Positions 43,956 through 51,892 of a stretch of 64,000 nucleotides of DNA are shown piece after piece. Source of the DNA: AP-15 sp963733945 (GTDB lineage Bacteria; Pseudomonadota; Alphaproteobacteria; ATCC43930; CGMCC-115725); assembly GCA_963733945.1 (NCBI GenBank), contig CAVTFD010000021.1:62001-126000 (forward strand), given 5' to 3'. The notes beneath the pieces are model-generated. The model worked only from the letters and a program-made list of their open reading frames with translations, searched no databases and had not been told where the DNA came from. Each line of letters begins with the position of its first letter. Within the stretch, counting starts at the first letter, position 1. The position numbers and the translations under genes were made by a program.

Positions 43956-44548
43956 CCCTGGGTCCTCGCGGGAGAGCCTGTCTCGGCAATCAGGCGGTCT
44001 AGCGCACCGTTCAGCGCGGCCTCGATTTCCGGCCGTCCTTCGATGCGGCTCAGCAGCAGCGCCGCGGCTTCGATCGTCGACAGTGCTTCGCGGCGCGGCT
44101 CGCGGCGCACCCGGTTGTAATGTGACGGGCGCTGCGGATCGAGCACCAGCCGGCGCAACTTGAGCAGCCACGGGTTGCGCCACCACAGCGACTTCGCCTC
44201 GCTCCAGCTGCCGTCGAGCAATATCGCGCTGTCGAGGTCGCGCAGCATCTCCTCCTGGTCCGCCGCAGGCTGGCCGTGGCGATCGAGAGCAATGACGTCG
44301 CGTTCCAGACCGAACGCCCTTGGGCGCATCGAACCCAGGTAGAGCACCGCCCAGCGCCGTGGATCGGCCGGCTGTCCGAGCGCCCGCCCCAAATTCGGCC
44401 AAGACAGCCCGACCACCAGCTTGGCCCGCCGCAGCGTGGCAACCGTCAGGGCCGCGGTCGCCAACGTCTCCTTCTTCTCCCGCGGGTGCTGCAGGATAAA
44501 AACGAACAGCCGGTTGTCGATCGCGCTGTCGCTTTCCATCTCGGTCAT
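43934..44548 (-). CDS. DTW-domain protein (tRNA-uridine aminocarboxypropyltransferase family), short form
   Basis: This protein of about 204 residues has the DTW-domain core LDGSWSEAKSLWWRNP near residue 112, and PSHYNRVRREPRREALSTIEAAA further on, which match the TapT family that adds a 3-amino-3-carboxypropyl group to uridine in tRNA. The usual D-x-T-W reads D-G-S-W, and the zinc-binding Cys-x2-Cys N-terminal region of many relatives is missing, since the protein opens with VFILQHPREKKETLATA. ATG at 44548 or 44539 are both possible. Divergent from galU. Confidence 0.8.
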   Translation of the reverse strand: MTEMESDSAIDNRLFVFILQHPREKKETLATAALTVATLRRAKLVVGLSWPNLGRALGQPADPRRWAVLYLGSMRPRAFGLERDVIALDRHGQPAADQEEMLRDLDSAILLDGSWSEAKSLWWRNPWLLKLRRLVLDPQRPSHYNRVRREPRREALSTIEAAALLLSRIEGRPEIEAALNGALDRLIAETGSPARTQGHGRVAR

Positions 44549-44681
44549 CTTTTCGATTGCCCTCGACGTTTGGGGATGACCGGGTACGCCAGACGTTAGC
44601 ATGTCCGGTCGCGCGGTTTGCCGGGCGGAGCATGTTGGCATACATCTTGTCCCGGGCCGCCGCAGTACAATCGAGGCATTT

Positions 44682-45554
44682 ATGCACAAACGCGTCCGCA
44701 AAGCCGTTTTCCCCGTCGCCGGGCTCGGGACCCGATTCCTTCCTGCGACGAAGGCGATGCCGAAGGAAATGCTGCCGATCGTCGACAAGCCGCTGATTCA
44801 TTACGCGGTCGAAGAGGCCAAGGCGGCGGGCATCGAGCAGTTCTTTTTTGTCACTGGCCGCGCGAAGAGCGCGATCGACGATCATTTCGACCGAGCCTTC
44901 GAGCTCGAGGCGACATTGCGCGAGCGCGGTAAGACCGACCTGCTCGAAGAGCTGGAGGCGGGATTGCCCGAGCCCGGCCAGATTGCCTATACCCGCCAAC
45001 AGATGCCGCTGGGCCTCGGCCACGCCGTATGGTGCGCGCGTGGCCTCGTTGGCGACGAGCCTTTCGCCGTGCTGCTCGCCGACGATTTGATGGTATGCGA
45101 CACGCCGTGCTTGGCGCAGATGGTCGAGGCCTACGATGAGACCGGCGGCAACCTGGTGGCGGTGACCGAGGTGCCCCGCGCGCAGACCCGACGCTATGGC
45201 GTGCTCGACGTTGTTTCCGACGATGGCCGGCTGGTCCGGGCACAGGGTGTCGTCGAGAAGCCCGAACCGGCTGCGGCGCCGTCGACATTGACGATTATCG
45301 GCCGCTACATCATTCAACCTGAGGTCTTCGAACATCTCGCGCATGCCGAGGCTGGCAGCGGCGGCGAGATCCAGCTGACCGATGCCCTCGCCCGCCTGAT
45401 CGACGACGGTCAAGCCTTTCACGGGCTTCGCTTCGACGGCAAACGGTTCGATTGCGGCGACAAGCTTGGTTTTCTCGAAGCAACGATCGCGCTGGGGTTG
45501 AAGCATCCGGAACTCGGGCAAGATCTGCGCCGGGTCCTGAGAACCTATCTGTAA
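44682..45554 (+). CDS. galU: UTP-glucose-1-phosphate uridylyltransferase
   Basis: This 290-residue enzyme makes UDP-glucose from UTP and glucose-1-phosphate. The N-terminal PVAGLGTRFLPATKAMPKEMLPIVDKP is the nucleotide site; VTGRAKSAIDDHFD, RQQMPLGLGHAVWCAR and LLADDLMV (metal Asp) follow; GVVEKPEP and the FDCGDKLGFLEA end complete the GalU pattern. Length is standard. It precedes the phosphomannomutase gene by 11 bases, so the two form an operon for sugar nucleotide supply. Confidence 0.96.
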   Translation: MHKRVRKAVFPVAGLGTRFLPATKAMPKEMLPIVDKPLIHYAVEEAKAAGIEQFFFVTGRAKSAIDDHFDRAFELEATLRERGKTDLLEELEAGLPEPGQIAYTRQQMPLGLGHAVWCARGLVGDEPFAVLLADDLMVCDTPCLAQMVEAYDETGGNLVAVTEVPRAQTRRYGVLDVVSDDGRLVRAQGVVEKPEPAAAPSTLTIIGRYIIQPEVFEHLAHAEAGSGGEIQLTDALARLIDDGQAFHGLRFDGKRFDCGDKLGFLEATIALGLKHPELGQDLRRVLRTYL

Positions 45555-45565
45555 GCGGAGACGCG

Positions 45566-46945
45566 ATGCCCCATCACTTCGACCCAACGATCCTGCGCGA
45601 ATACGATATCCGCGGCATTGTCGGACAGACCTTGTCGAGCGCTGACGCGCGGGCGGTCGGGCGCGCCTACGCGCTGACCCTCGCCGCGTCAGGCGGCAGC
45701 CGCGTAGCGGCCGGCTATGACGGGAGGCTGACCTCGCCCGAGCTCGAAGCCGCACTGGTCGACGGTCTCACAATGGAGGGAGCCGATGTTGTGCGCATCG
45801 GCCGAGGTCCGACACCGATGCTCTACTACGCGGCGGCGACACTCGGCGTCGATGGCGGGATCATGGTCACCGGGTCGCACAACCCGCCCGATTACAACGG
45901 GTTCAAATTCGTGCTCGGCGGCAAGCCTTTTTACGGCGCTGCGATCCGCGCTCTGGGCGACACTGCGCTCGGACTCGGCGCTCCGGCGGCATCGCGCGGT
46001 CGGATCGAGGAACGCCCGATCCGCGACGCCTATGTCGATAGGGTCGCGCAGGATTATGACGGGTCGCATCCGCTGACCGTCGCCTGGGACCCCGGAAACG
46101 GCGCCACATGCGAGGTCGTCCAGCAGCTGACGGCTCGGTTGCCGGGCCGGCATATCCTGCTGAATGCAGTGATCGACGGCCGTTTTCCGGCACACCATCC
46201 GGACCCGACCGTACCGGAAAATCTCGTTCAGCTGCAGGAGGCGGTGGCGCGTGAGCATTGCGACCTCGGCATCGCCTTCGACGGCGACGGCGATCGCATT
46301 GGCGTGGTCGATGCGCGCGGCGACATCTGGTGGGGCGATCAGCTGATGGTGGTCTTGGCGCGCGACGTGCTGAGACGGCATCCCGGCGCGCCGATCCTCG
46401 CCGATGTCAAGGCGAGCCAGGTTTTGTTCGACGAAATCGCCAGGATGGGGGGCCGCCCAGTGATGACCGCGACCGGGCACTCGCCGATCAAGGCGAAGCT
46501 CGCCGAGACCGGAGCCCCGCTGGCCGGCGAGATGAGCGGGCACATCTTTTACGCAGACGGTTATTACGGTTTTGACGATGCGGTCTATGTCGCGGTGCGG
46601 CTGCTCGGCATTCTTGGGCGCTCAACGGAAAGCCTGGCCGCGCTGCGGGACAGGCTGCCACACGTCGTTAACACTCCGGAACTGCGCTTTCCCTGTGGTG
46701 AAATACGCAAGTTCGAGGTGGTGCGAGAGGTCGGCGAACGGTTGCGCGAAGCCGCAGCGGAGATGACGGAGATCGACGGGGTGCGCGTGCGCACCGTCGA
46801 TGGCTGGTGGCTGTTGCGCGCCTCGAACACTCAGGACGTGCTCGTCGCTCGTGCCGAATCTACGACCACCGACGGCCTTGCGCGTCTGACGGCCGCACTC
46901 TCCGCCCAGCTTGCCACCAGCGGTGTCGCATTGCCCGATTCTTGA
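45566..46945 (+). CDS. Phosphomannomutase/phosphoglucomutase
   Basis: This 459-residue alpha-D-phosphohexomutase has the four standard domains: FDPTILREYDIRGIVG at the start; active Ser in VTGSHNPPDYNGFK near residue 99; metal loop IAFDGDGDRIGVVDARG; sugar-binding GEMSGHIFYAD; and the phosphate-binding C-domain WWLLRASNTQDVLVARAE. The ALGC/ManB-type single protein interconverts mannose or glucose 6- and 1-phosphate. ATG at 45566 follows GCGGAG and galU. It would feed UDP-glucose and GDP-mannose pathways. Confidence 0.93.
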   Translation: MPHHFDPTILREYDIRGIVGQTLSSADARAVGRAYALTLAASGGSRVAAGYDGRLTSPELEAALVDGLTMEGADVVRIGRGPTPMLYYAAATLGVDGGIMVTGSHNPPDYNGFKFVLGGKPFYGAAIRALGDTALGLGAPAASRGRIEERPIRDAYVDRVAQDYDGSHPLTVAWDPGNGATCEVVQQLTARLPGRHILLNAVIDGRFPAHHPDPTVPENLVQLQEAVAREHCDLGIAFDGDGDRIGVVDARGDIWWGDQLMVVLARDVLRRHPGAPILADVKASQVLFDEIARMGGRPVMTATGHSPIKAKLAETGAPLAGEMSGHIFYADGYYGFDDAVYVAVRLLGILGRSTESLAALRDRLPHVVNTPELRFPCGEIRKFEVVREVGERLREAAAEMTEIDGVRVRTVDGWWLLRASNTQDVLVARAESTTTDGLARLTAALSAQLATSGVALPDS

Positions 46946-46990
46946 GGCGGATTACCCGCGACGTCGCGGGCTTCGACCGCCCCGTCTTTG

Positions 46991-48400
46991 CTACCGATCG
47001 GCTACTTTGAGAATCGTCGGGGAAACGACCGTGCACTCGAGATTCTTCTTATGGAGCAGGGCACACGCGCTCTGGGCTTCGCGCGGTGAGAAGTTCAACA
47101 GGCGAGCACGGTAGAGGCGGTTTCTCGTCGCCCAGCCTGGCTCGACGATGCGCAGGGGTTTGCCTTTGGCGATGGGCAGGGCCTCTGCCGTCCGTGCGAC
47201 TTTCTCGGCTGCCGCCGGGGAGTGAAACGCTCCGAGCTGAATCCCCCAGCGATCGGCGGTCGGTGCTGATGCGGGATGCGGCGACCCATGCGGCAATGTC
47301 GCCGCCTCGGCCTTGCCGACCGGCGAGAGATTTGCGGCGAGGCGCGTCGCAGTTCTGCCGAGGAGCCCGGGCTTCGCCCGCGGCGGCGGCGCGGGCTGCT
47401 CATTCGCGGCGACGAGCGCACGCTGTGCCGTCAGCGCCATGGGTGGTAGCGGCGCGGGTGCCTGACGACGGGCGGTCATGATAGAACCCGGGACGCCGAG
47501 CGCTTCGAACCCCTGATCTAGCAGTGCCGCCATCTCGCGATCGCGCGCGCCGCCCGAGACCCCTCCCAAAACGACGCCGATCAGCCGGTGTCCGTCACGC
47601 ACCGCCGAAGTGGCGAGGTTAAAGCCCGAGGCACGGATGTATCCGGTCTTGATTCCGTCGGCTCCTGGATACCAGTCGAGCAGATGATCGTGTCCGACAA
47701 CCATTCTCCCGTGAAAATTGAACTCACGAGTCGAAAAATATCGATATTCACGAGGAAAGTCGTGATACAGAGCGAGCGCCAGTTGGGCGGTATCACGTGC
47801 CGTTGTGTGCTGCTCCAGATCGGGCAGGCCGGAGGCATTGCGATAGAAGGTGCTCCTCATCCCGATCTTCTGGGCCTTGCTGTTCATGCTCTCGGCGAAA
47901 GCCGGCTCGCTTCCGGCGAGACCTTCCGCCAACACTGCGGCAGCATCGTTGGCCGAGCGAGTGACGATGCCGAGTATCAGGTCCTGAACGTCGACCGAAT
48001 CGCCCGGCCGCAGACCGAGCTTCGTCGGCGACTTGTTCGCCGCCTCGACGCTGACCGGCAGATATTGATCGAGACGTAGTCGACCCGTGTTCAGCGCCTC
48101 GAAGGTCAGGTACAAGGTCATCATTTTGGTCAAGGAGGCTGGATAGGTGACGGCGTCCGAGTTGTTCTCGCTCAACACTCGGCCCGTGTCGGCGTCCAGC
48201 ACGATCGACCCGCTGATCAACGCCGGGGCAAACCCGACGGTCCCTAGCCGGATGTGGTGACGACCATGTAGCGCGGCCTGTGCGCCCCCAGCGCCAAGCC
48301 ACACCATTCCGGCAACCGCCATGGCAACGCCAATAATTCTCGAGGTACGAGGCCCGCCCCCGCGGGACCCGCCGCGTTTCTGACGCTTCACCCGTGTCAT
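46991..48400 (-). CDS. D-alanyl-D-alanine carboxypeptidase with C-terminal SPOR domain
   Basis: This ~469-residue protein has an N-terminal signal (IIGVAMAVAGMVWLGAGGAQA), then the penicillin-binding motifs S-x2-K in PASLTKM near 90, S-A-N in TRSANDAAA and K-T-G in GIKTGYIRAS, all of the PBP5 (DacA/DacC) type, which trims the terminal D-Ala of peptidoglycan. The long linker (PAPPPRAKPG) leads to a C-terminal SPOR-like module, WGIQLGAFHSPAAAEKVARTAE, which binds denuded glycan at septa. An ATG at 48400 (MTRVKRQ) is preferred; 48412 is in frame. Divergent from phasin. Confidence 0.92.
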   Translation of the reverse strand: MTRVKRQKRGGSRGGGPRTSRIIGVAMAVAGMVWLGAGGAQAALHGRHHIRLGTVGFAPALISGSIVLDADTGRVLSENNSDAVTYPASLTKMMTLYLTFEALNTGRLRLDQYLPVSVEAANKSPTKLGLRPGDSVDVQDLILGIVTRSANDAAAVLAEGLAGSEPAFAESMNSKAQKIGMRSTFYRNASGLPDLEQHTTARDTAQLALALYHDFPREYRYFSTREFNFHGRMVVGHDHLLDWYPGADGIKTGYIRASGFNLATSAVRDGHRLIGVVLGGVSGGARDREMAALLDQGFEALGVPGSIMTARRQAPAPLPPMALTAQRALVAANEQPAPPPRAKPGLLGRTATRLAANLSPVGKAEAATLPHGSPHPASAPTADRWGIQLGAFHSPAAAEKVARTAEALPIAKGKPLRIVEPGWATRNRLYRARLLNFSPREAQSACALLHKKNLECTVVSPTILKVADR

Positions 48401-48735
48401 GACCACCCCCAATTCCCCCAGGACTGCACAGAATCACCGACTCTACGCAGCCGTCGCCAAGGACAGTAGAAAAAAAGGGCATCCCTGTCCAGTTTTACCG
48501 CTGCTTCTTTGGCAAATTCACAAATTATGTTCGCGGTCCTGGACGATCATTGAACGCCAGGATCAGCCGGGTCGGCAGCACGGGCTTCCGTCGCGCGCAG
48601 ACGGCTCAATTCTTGACCGCTACTCATGGTCAGAATTTTGTGCAATGCACAATTTAAGTTGCAAAGTAGGGTCCGACTCGAATAAATTCTGTTACTGAGC
48701 GCAAGAAGGGCGTGGCCAGAAGCGAGGATCATCAG
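48401..48735. other. Divergent intergenic region between the PBP and phasin genes
   Basis: About 330 bases with no gene. It holds the palindrome at 48638-48652 upstream of the phasin start and must carry promoters in both directions. The 48,610-48,690 part is AT-richer. I see no second clear operator. Confidence 0.45.
48638..48652. promoter_or_regulatory. Putative PhaR operator upstream of the phasin gene
   Basis: TTGTGCAATGCACAA is a perfect 7-1-7 palindrome 83 bases before the phasin start. It contains TGC-N3-GCA, the site type recognised by the PHB-responsive repressor PhaR in Alphaproteobacteria. The position and the gene downstream fit phasin autoregulation. Confidence 0.6.
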
Positions 48736-49269
48736 ATGGAAACCAAGCGTACACGCTCTGGGCGTATCGCGCCGCCGCCGGAAAATCCTATCCCTCAAGC
48801 TGTCCCGGCCAAAACGCCAATCCAAATTCAGCCCTACGAGGCGGCGGAACCCGATCCTGCGGCGGCACCGAGCCGGCCGGATGTGGCTGTGAAGCGCCGC
48901 ACTTCGCTGGTGCCAACAATCAGCGCTACGTGCGGTGGACTCGCCGATTTCGGCGGCAAGGCTCTTGTCGCAGTGGAGGAGTCGCGCGCAGCGATGGCGC
49001 GTGGGTTCGACGCGCTGAGCGAGGAGATGGCCGGGCTGGCGCGCTGCGGCATCGACACGGTAACGCGCACCGCGATCGAGATGCTCGCGGTCAAATCGTT
49101 CTCCGATGCGATTGCGGTCAATGCCAGTTTCGCGCGCGCCAGTTTTGACAACTGGATCGGCGGCTCGGCCAAATTCTCCGAGCTTGGCGTTAAGCTCGCA
49201 GTCGAATCCTCGCGCCCATTCCTCGCGCATCTGGGCGAGAGCTGGGGGGTCACTGCTCACCGCGGCTGA
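48736..49269 (+). CDS. Phasin family protein
   Basis: This 177-residue protein coats polyhydroxyalkanoate granules. The first 60 residues are disordered and Pro-rich; the rest is helical with EESRAAMARGFDALSEEMAGLARCGIDTVTRTAIEMLAVKSFSDAIAVNASFARASFDNWIGGSAKFSELGVKL, which is the standard phasin block (helices ending in S-A-x-FSELG). ATG at 48736 follows GAGG by eight bases; the GTG at 48712 has a too-close ribosome site. The upstream palindrome suggests PhaR control. PHA synthase genes are not in this window. Confidence 0.85.
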   Translation: METKRTRSGRIAPPPENPIPQAVPAKTPIQIQPYEAAEPDPAAAPSRPDVAVKRRTSLVPTISATCGGLADFGGKALVAVEESRAAMARGFDALSEEMAGLARCGIDTVTRTAIEMLAVKSFSDAIAVNASFARASFDNWIGGSAKFSELGVKLAVESSRPFLAHLGESWGVTAHRG

Positions 49270-49492
49270 CGCTCCGAGGAGCGCGTAGTGCCATAACTAC
49301 GCGGCATTACCTCGGTCGAGACGAAAGCTCGCGACCAAAGCGTCCGAACACTCGATCGTGGGCGAGTTTCGAGGGTAGCGCACGCGGCTTTTTTGTGCCC
49401 GTAATTTGACGCAGGCGAACCAACCGCCGCGAGCTTTTCCGGTCAACTCGGTTAGAATCGGGCAGTGAACAACAAGCACGAATGAGACACCG

Positions 49493-51892
49493 ATGCGGGC
49501 GAATGCCAACGGGGCGGGGATCGGGCAGCCGGTGCGGCGCCGAGAAGACCATCGGCTGTTGACTGGCAGGGGCTGCTACAGCGACGACTTCAATTTTCCG
49601 GACCAAGCTTACGCGGTGATGGTGCGTTCGCCGCATCCGCACGCGGTCATTCGCTCGATCGATACCGGCGCGGCCGGTGCGGCGCCCGGCGTGCTTGCCG
49701 TACTGACTGGGCGAGATCTGCTAGCCGACGGGCTGCGGGCGATACCGCATTCGGTCGGGACGAGGCATCCGGCCGACATCACGCTGGCGAACACCGACGG
49801 CTCGCCGACTTTTGTTCCCGAGCATTTTCCGATGACGGTGGACGCGGCGCACCATGCCGGCGAAATCGTCGCTATGGTGGTCGCTACCAGCCTTGCCGCG
49901 GCTAAGGATGCGGCGGAGGCAGTTGTCGTCGATTATGCGGCGCTGCCGTCGGTAACGCAGGCTCTCGCCGCGGTGAGGACCGAGGCGCCGCTCGCGCGGG
50001 GGGATTCCGCCTCCAATATCAGCCTCGACGCCGAGGTTGGCGACGCCGCCGCCACCGACGCCGCCTTTGCCCGGGCAGCCCATATCGTCAAGCTGGACAC
50101 GTGGATCCAGCGCATTGTCGGGGTGACGATGGAGCCGCGCGCCGCGACCGGCGTCTATGACCGCGACACCGGGCGCTACACGCTCTATGCCGGAATCGGC
50201 GGCGCCGTGCGGCCAAAGCAGGAGCTGGCGAAGATCCTCGACGTTGCCGAAGACAAGATTCGCGTCGTCATGCAGGAGGTCGGCGGCAATTTCGGTACGC
50301 GCGGCGCGTTCAACCCCGAGTTTGCCCTAGTCGCTTGGGCGCCGCGCCGCGTCGGCCGGCCGGTCAAATGGACCTGCGAGCGCCAGGAAGCCTTTCTGTG
50401 CGATTACCAGGCACGAGATCTGGCCGTCACCGCAGAGCTGGCGCTTGACGCCGACGGAAACTTCCTCGCGATGCGGGGCTCGAATATTTCCAATGTCGGG
50501 GCTTACCCGATCGCCTTTGGGCCGCTGGTCAAGGGCGTCGAGATCATGTCGAGCATCTATTACATGCCGGCAGTGCATTTCCGCGCCCGAGCGGCGATGA
50601 CCAACACGATCCCGACCCGCCCCTATCGCAGCGCCGGGCGCCCCGAGGTCATCTTTGTCATGGAACGACTGATCGATCGCGCCGCACGTCAATGCGGCTT
50701 CGACCGGCTGGAATTGCGCCGCCGCAACCTCGTCCCCGAAACCGCAATGCCGTACACCAACCCGTTCGGCATGGTCTATGACAGCGGCGAATACCACAAG
50801 GTGATGGCGCGAGTGCTGGCGCTCGGCGACTGGACCGGGTTCCCGGCCCGGCGGGCCGAGGCCGCAAGGCGCGGCAGATGCCGCGGCATCGGCGTCGCCA
50901 ATTACGTCGATACCGCGACCGGCACGCCGCGCGAACGCGCCGAAATGACGGTGTTGCCGGAGGGCATTGTCGAAATCGTCGTCGGCACGGTGTCGAACGG
51001 GCAGGGCCACGAAACCAGCTTTGCGCAACTGGTGACCGAATGGCTCGGCGTGCCGCTCGACAGCATTCGGCTGGTCACCGGCGACACCGACCGGGTGTCG
51101 GTCGGCGGCGGCTCGCATTCCGGCCGGGCGCTGCGTCTGGCGAGCATCGTCATGCTGAACGCGTCGCGCGGCATCATCGCCAAAGGCCTGAAGATCGCGA
51201 GCCATGTCCTCGAGGCGGACGCGACCGACATCGAGTTCGTCGACGGCAGCTTTACGGTCAAGGGCACCGACCGCGCGCTCGGGATCTTCGAAGCCGCCGC
51301 CGAGGCGTCGCGCCGCAACGATCTTCCTGACGAATTGCGCGGGCCGCTCTCCGCCGCAAGCGACGAGACCGTCAATCTCGCCGCCTTCCCCTATGGCTGC
51401 CATGTCTGCGAGGTCGAAATCGATCCCGAGACCGGCGTCGTCGAATTGGTCCGCTATTCCGCCGTCGATGACGTCGGCCGCGCGGTCAATCCGATGATCG
51501 TGCACGGCCAGGTCCATGGCGGCATCGTCCAGGGGGTCGGTCAGGCGCTCAGCGAGCAATGCGTCTACGATCCGCAGAGCGGGCAATTGTTGACCGGGTC
51601 ACTGATGGATTACGCGCTGCCTCATGCCGACACACTGCCCTTTTTTGCGACCGAGCTCAGCGAAGTGCCGACGCCGACCCACCCGCTCGGCATCCGCCCC
51701 GCCGGCGAGGGCGGAACCACCCCGGCGCTCGGGGTCGTCGTCAATGCCATCGTCGATGCGCTCGCGGAATTCGGTGTGACCCACATCGAAATGCCGGTTA
51801 CCTCCGAGCGCGTGTGGCGCGCCATCCATCGGGTTGGCCCGGATCGAAGTGCGCCCCCGAAAGGAATGTTGCCGGGGCGGCTCGTATTATAG
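49493..51892 (+). CDS. Xanthine dehydrogenase/CO dehydrogenase-type molybdopterin-binding large subunit
   Basis: This 799-residue protein is the catalytic subunit of a molybdenum hydroxylase. It begins IGQPVRRREDHRLLTGRGCYSDD, and continues with MVRSPHPHAVIRSID, QEVGGNFGTRGAFNPEFALVAWA near residue 260-280, RTRPYRSAGRPE-like PTRPYRSAGRPE and the C-terminal GEGGTTPALGVVVNAIVDAL, which holds the active-site Glu of the family. Such enzymes usually need small (2Fe-2S) and medium (FAD) subunits, but none is encoded next to it. It may hydroxylate an aromatic or aldehyde substrate. Convergent with the MetY fusion. Confidence 0.9.
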   Translation: MRANANGAGIGQPVRRREDHRLLTGRGCYSDDFNFPDQAYAVMVRSPHPHAVIRSIDTGAAGAAPGVLAVLTGRDLLADGLRAIPHSVGTRHPADITLANTDGSPTFVPEHFPMTVDAAHHAGEIVAMVVATSLAAAKDAAEAVVVDYAALPSVTQALAAVRTEAPLARGDSASNISLDAEVGDAAATDAAFARAAHIVKLDTWIQRIVGVTMEPRAATGVYDRDTGRYTLYAGIGGAVRPKQELAKILDVAEDKIRVVMQEVGGNFGTRGAFNPEFALVAWAPRRVGRPVKWTCERQEAFLCDYQARDLAVTAELALDADGNFLAMRGSNISNVGAYPIAFGPLVKGVEIMSSIYYMPAVHFRARAAMTNTIPTRPYRSAGRPEVIFVMERLIDRAARQCGFDRLELRRRNLVPETAMPYTNPFGMVYDSGEYHKVMARVLALGDWTGFPARRAEAARRGRCRGIGVANYVDTATGTPRERAEMTVLPEGIVEIVVGTVSNGQGHETSFAQLVTEWLGVPLDSIRLVTGDTDRVSVGGGSHSGRALRLASIVMLNASRGIIAKGLKIASHVLEADATDIEFVDGSFTVKGTDRALGIFEAAAEASRRNDLPDELRGPLSAASDETVNLAAFPYGCHVCEVEIDPETGVVELVRYSAVDDVGRAVNPMIVHGQVHGGIVQGVGQALSEQCVYDPQSGQLLTGSLMDYALPHADTLPFFATELSEVPTPTHPLGIRPAGEGGTTPALGVVVNAIVDALAEFGVTHIEMPVTSERVWRAIHRVGPDRSAPPKGMLPGRLVL

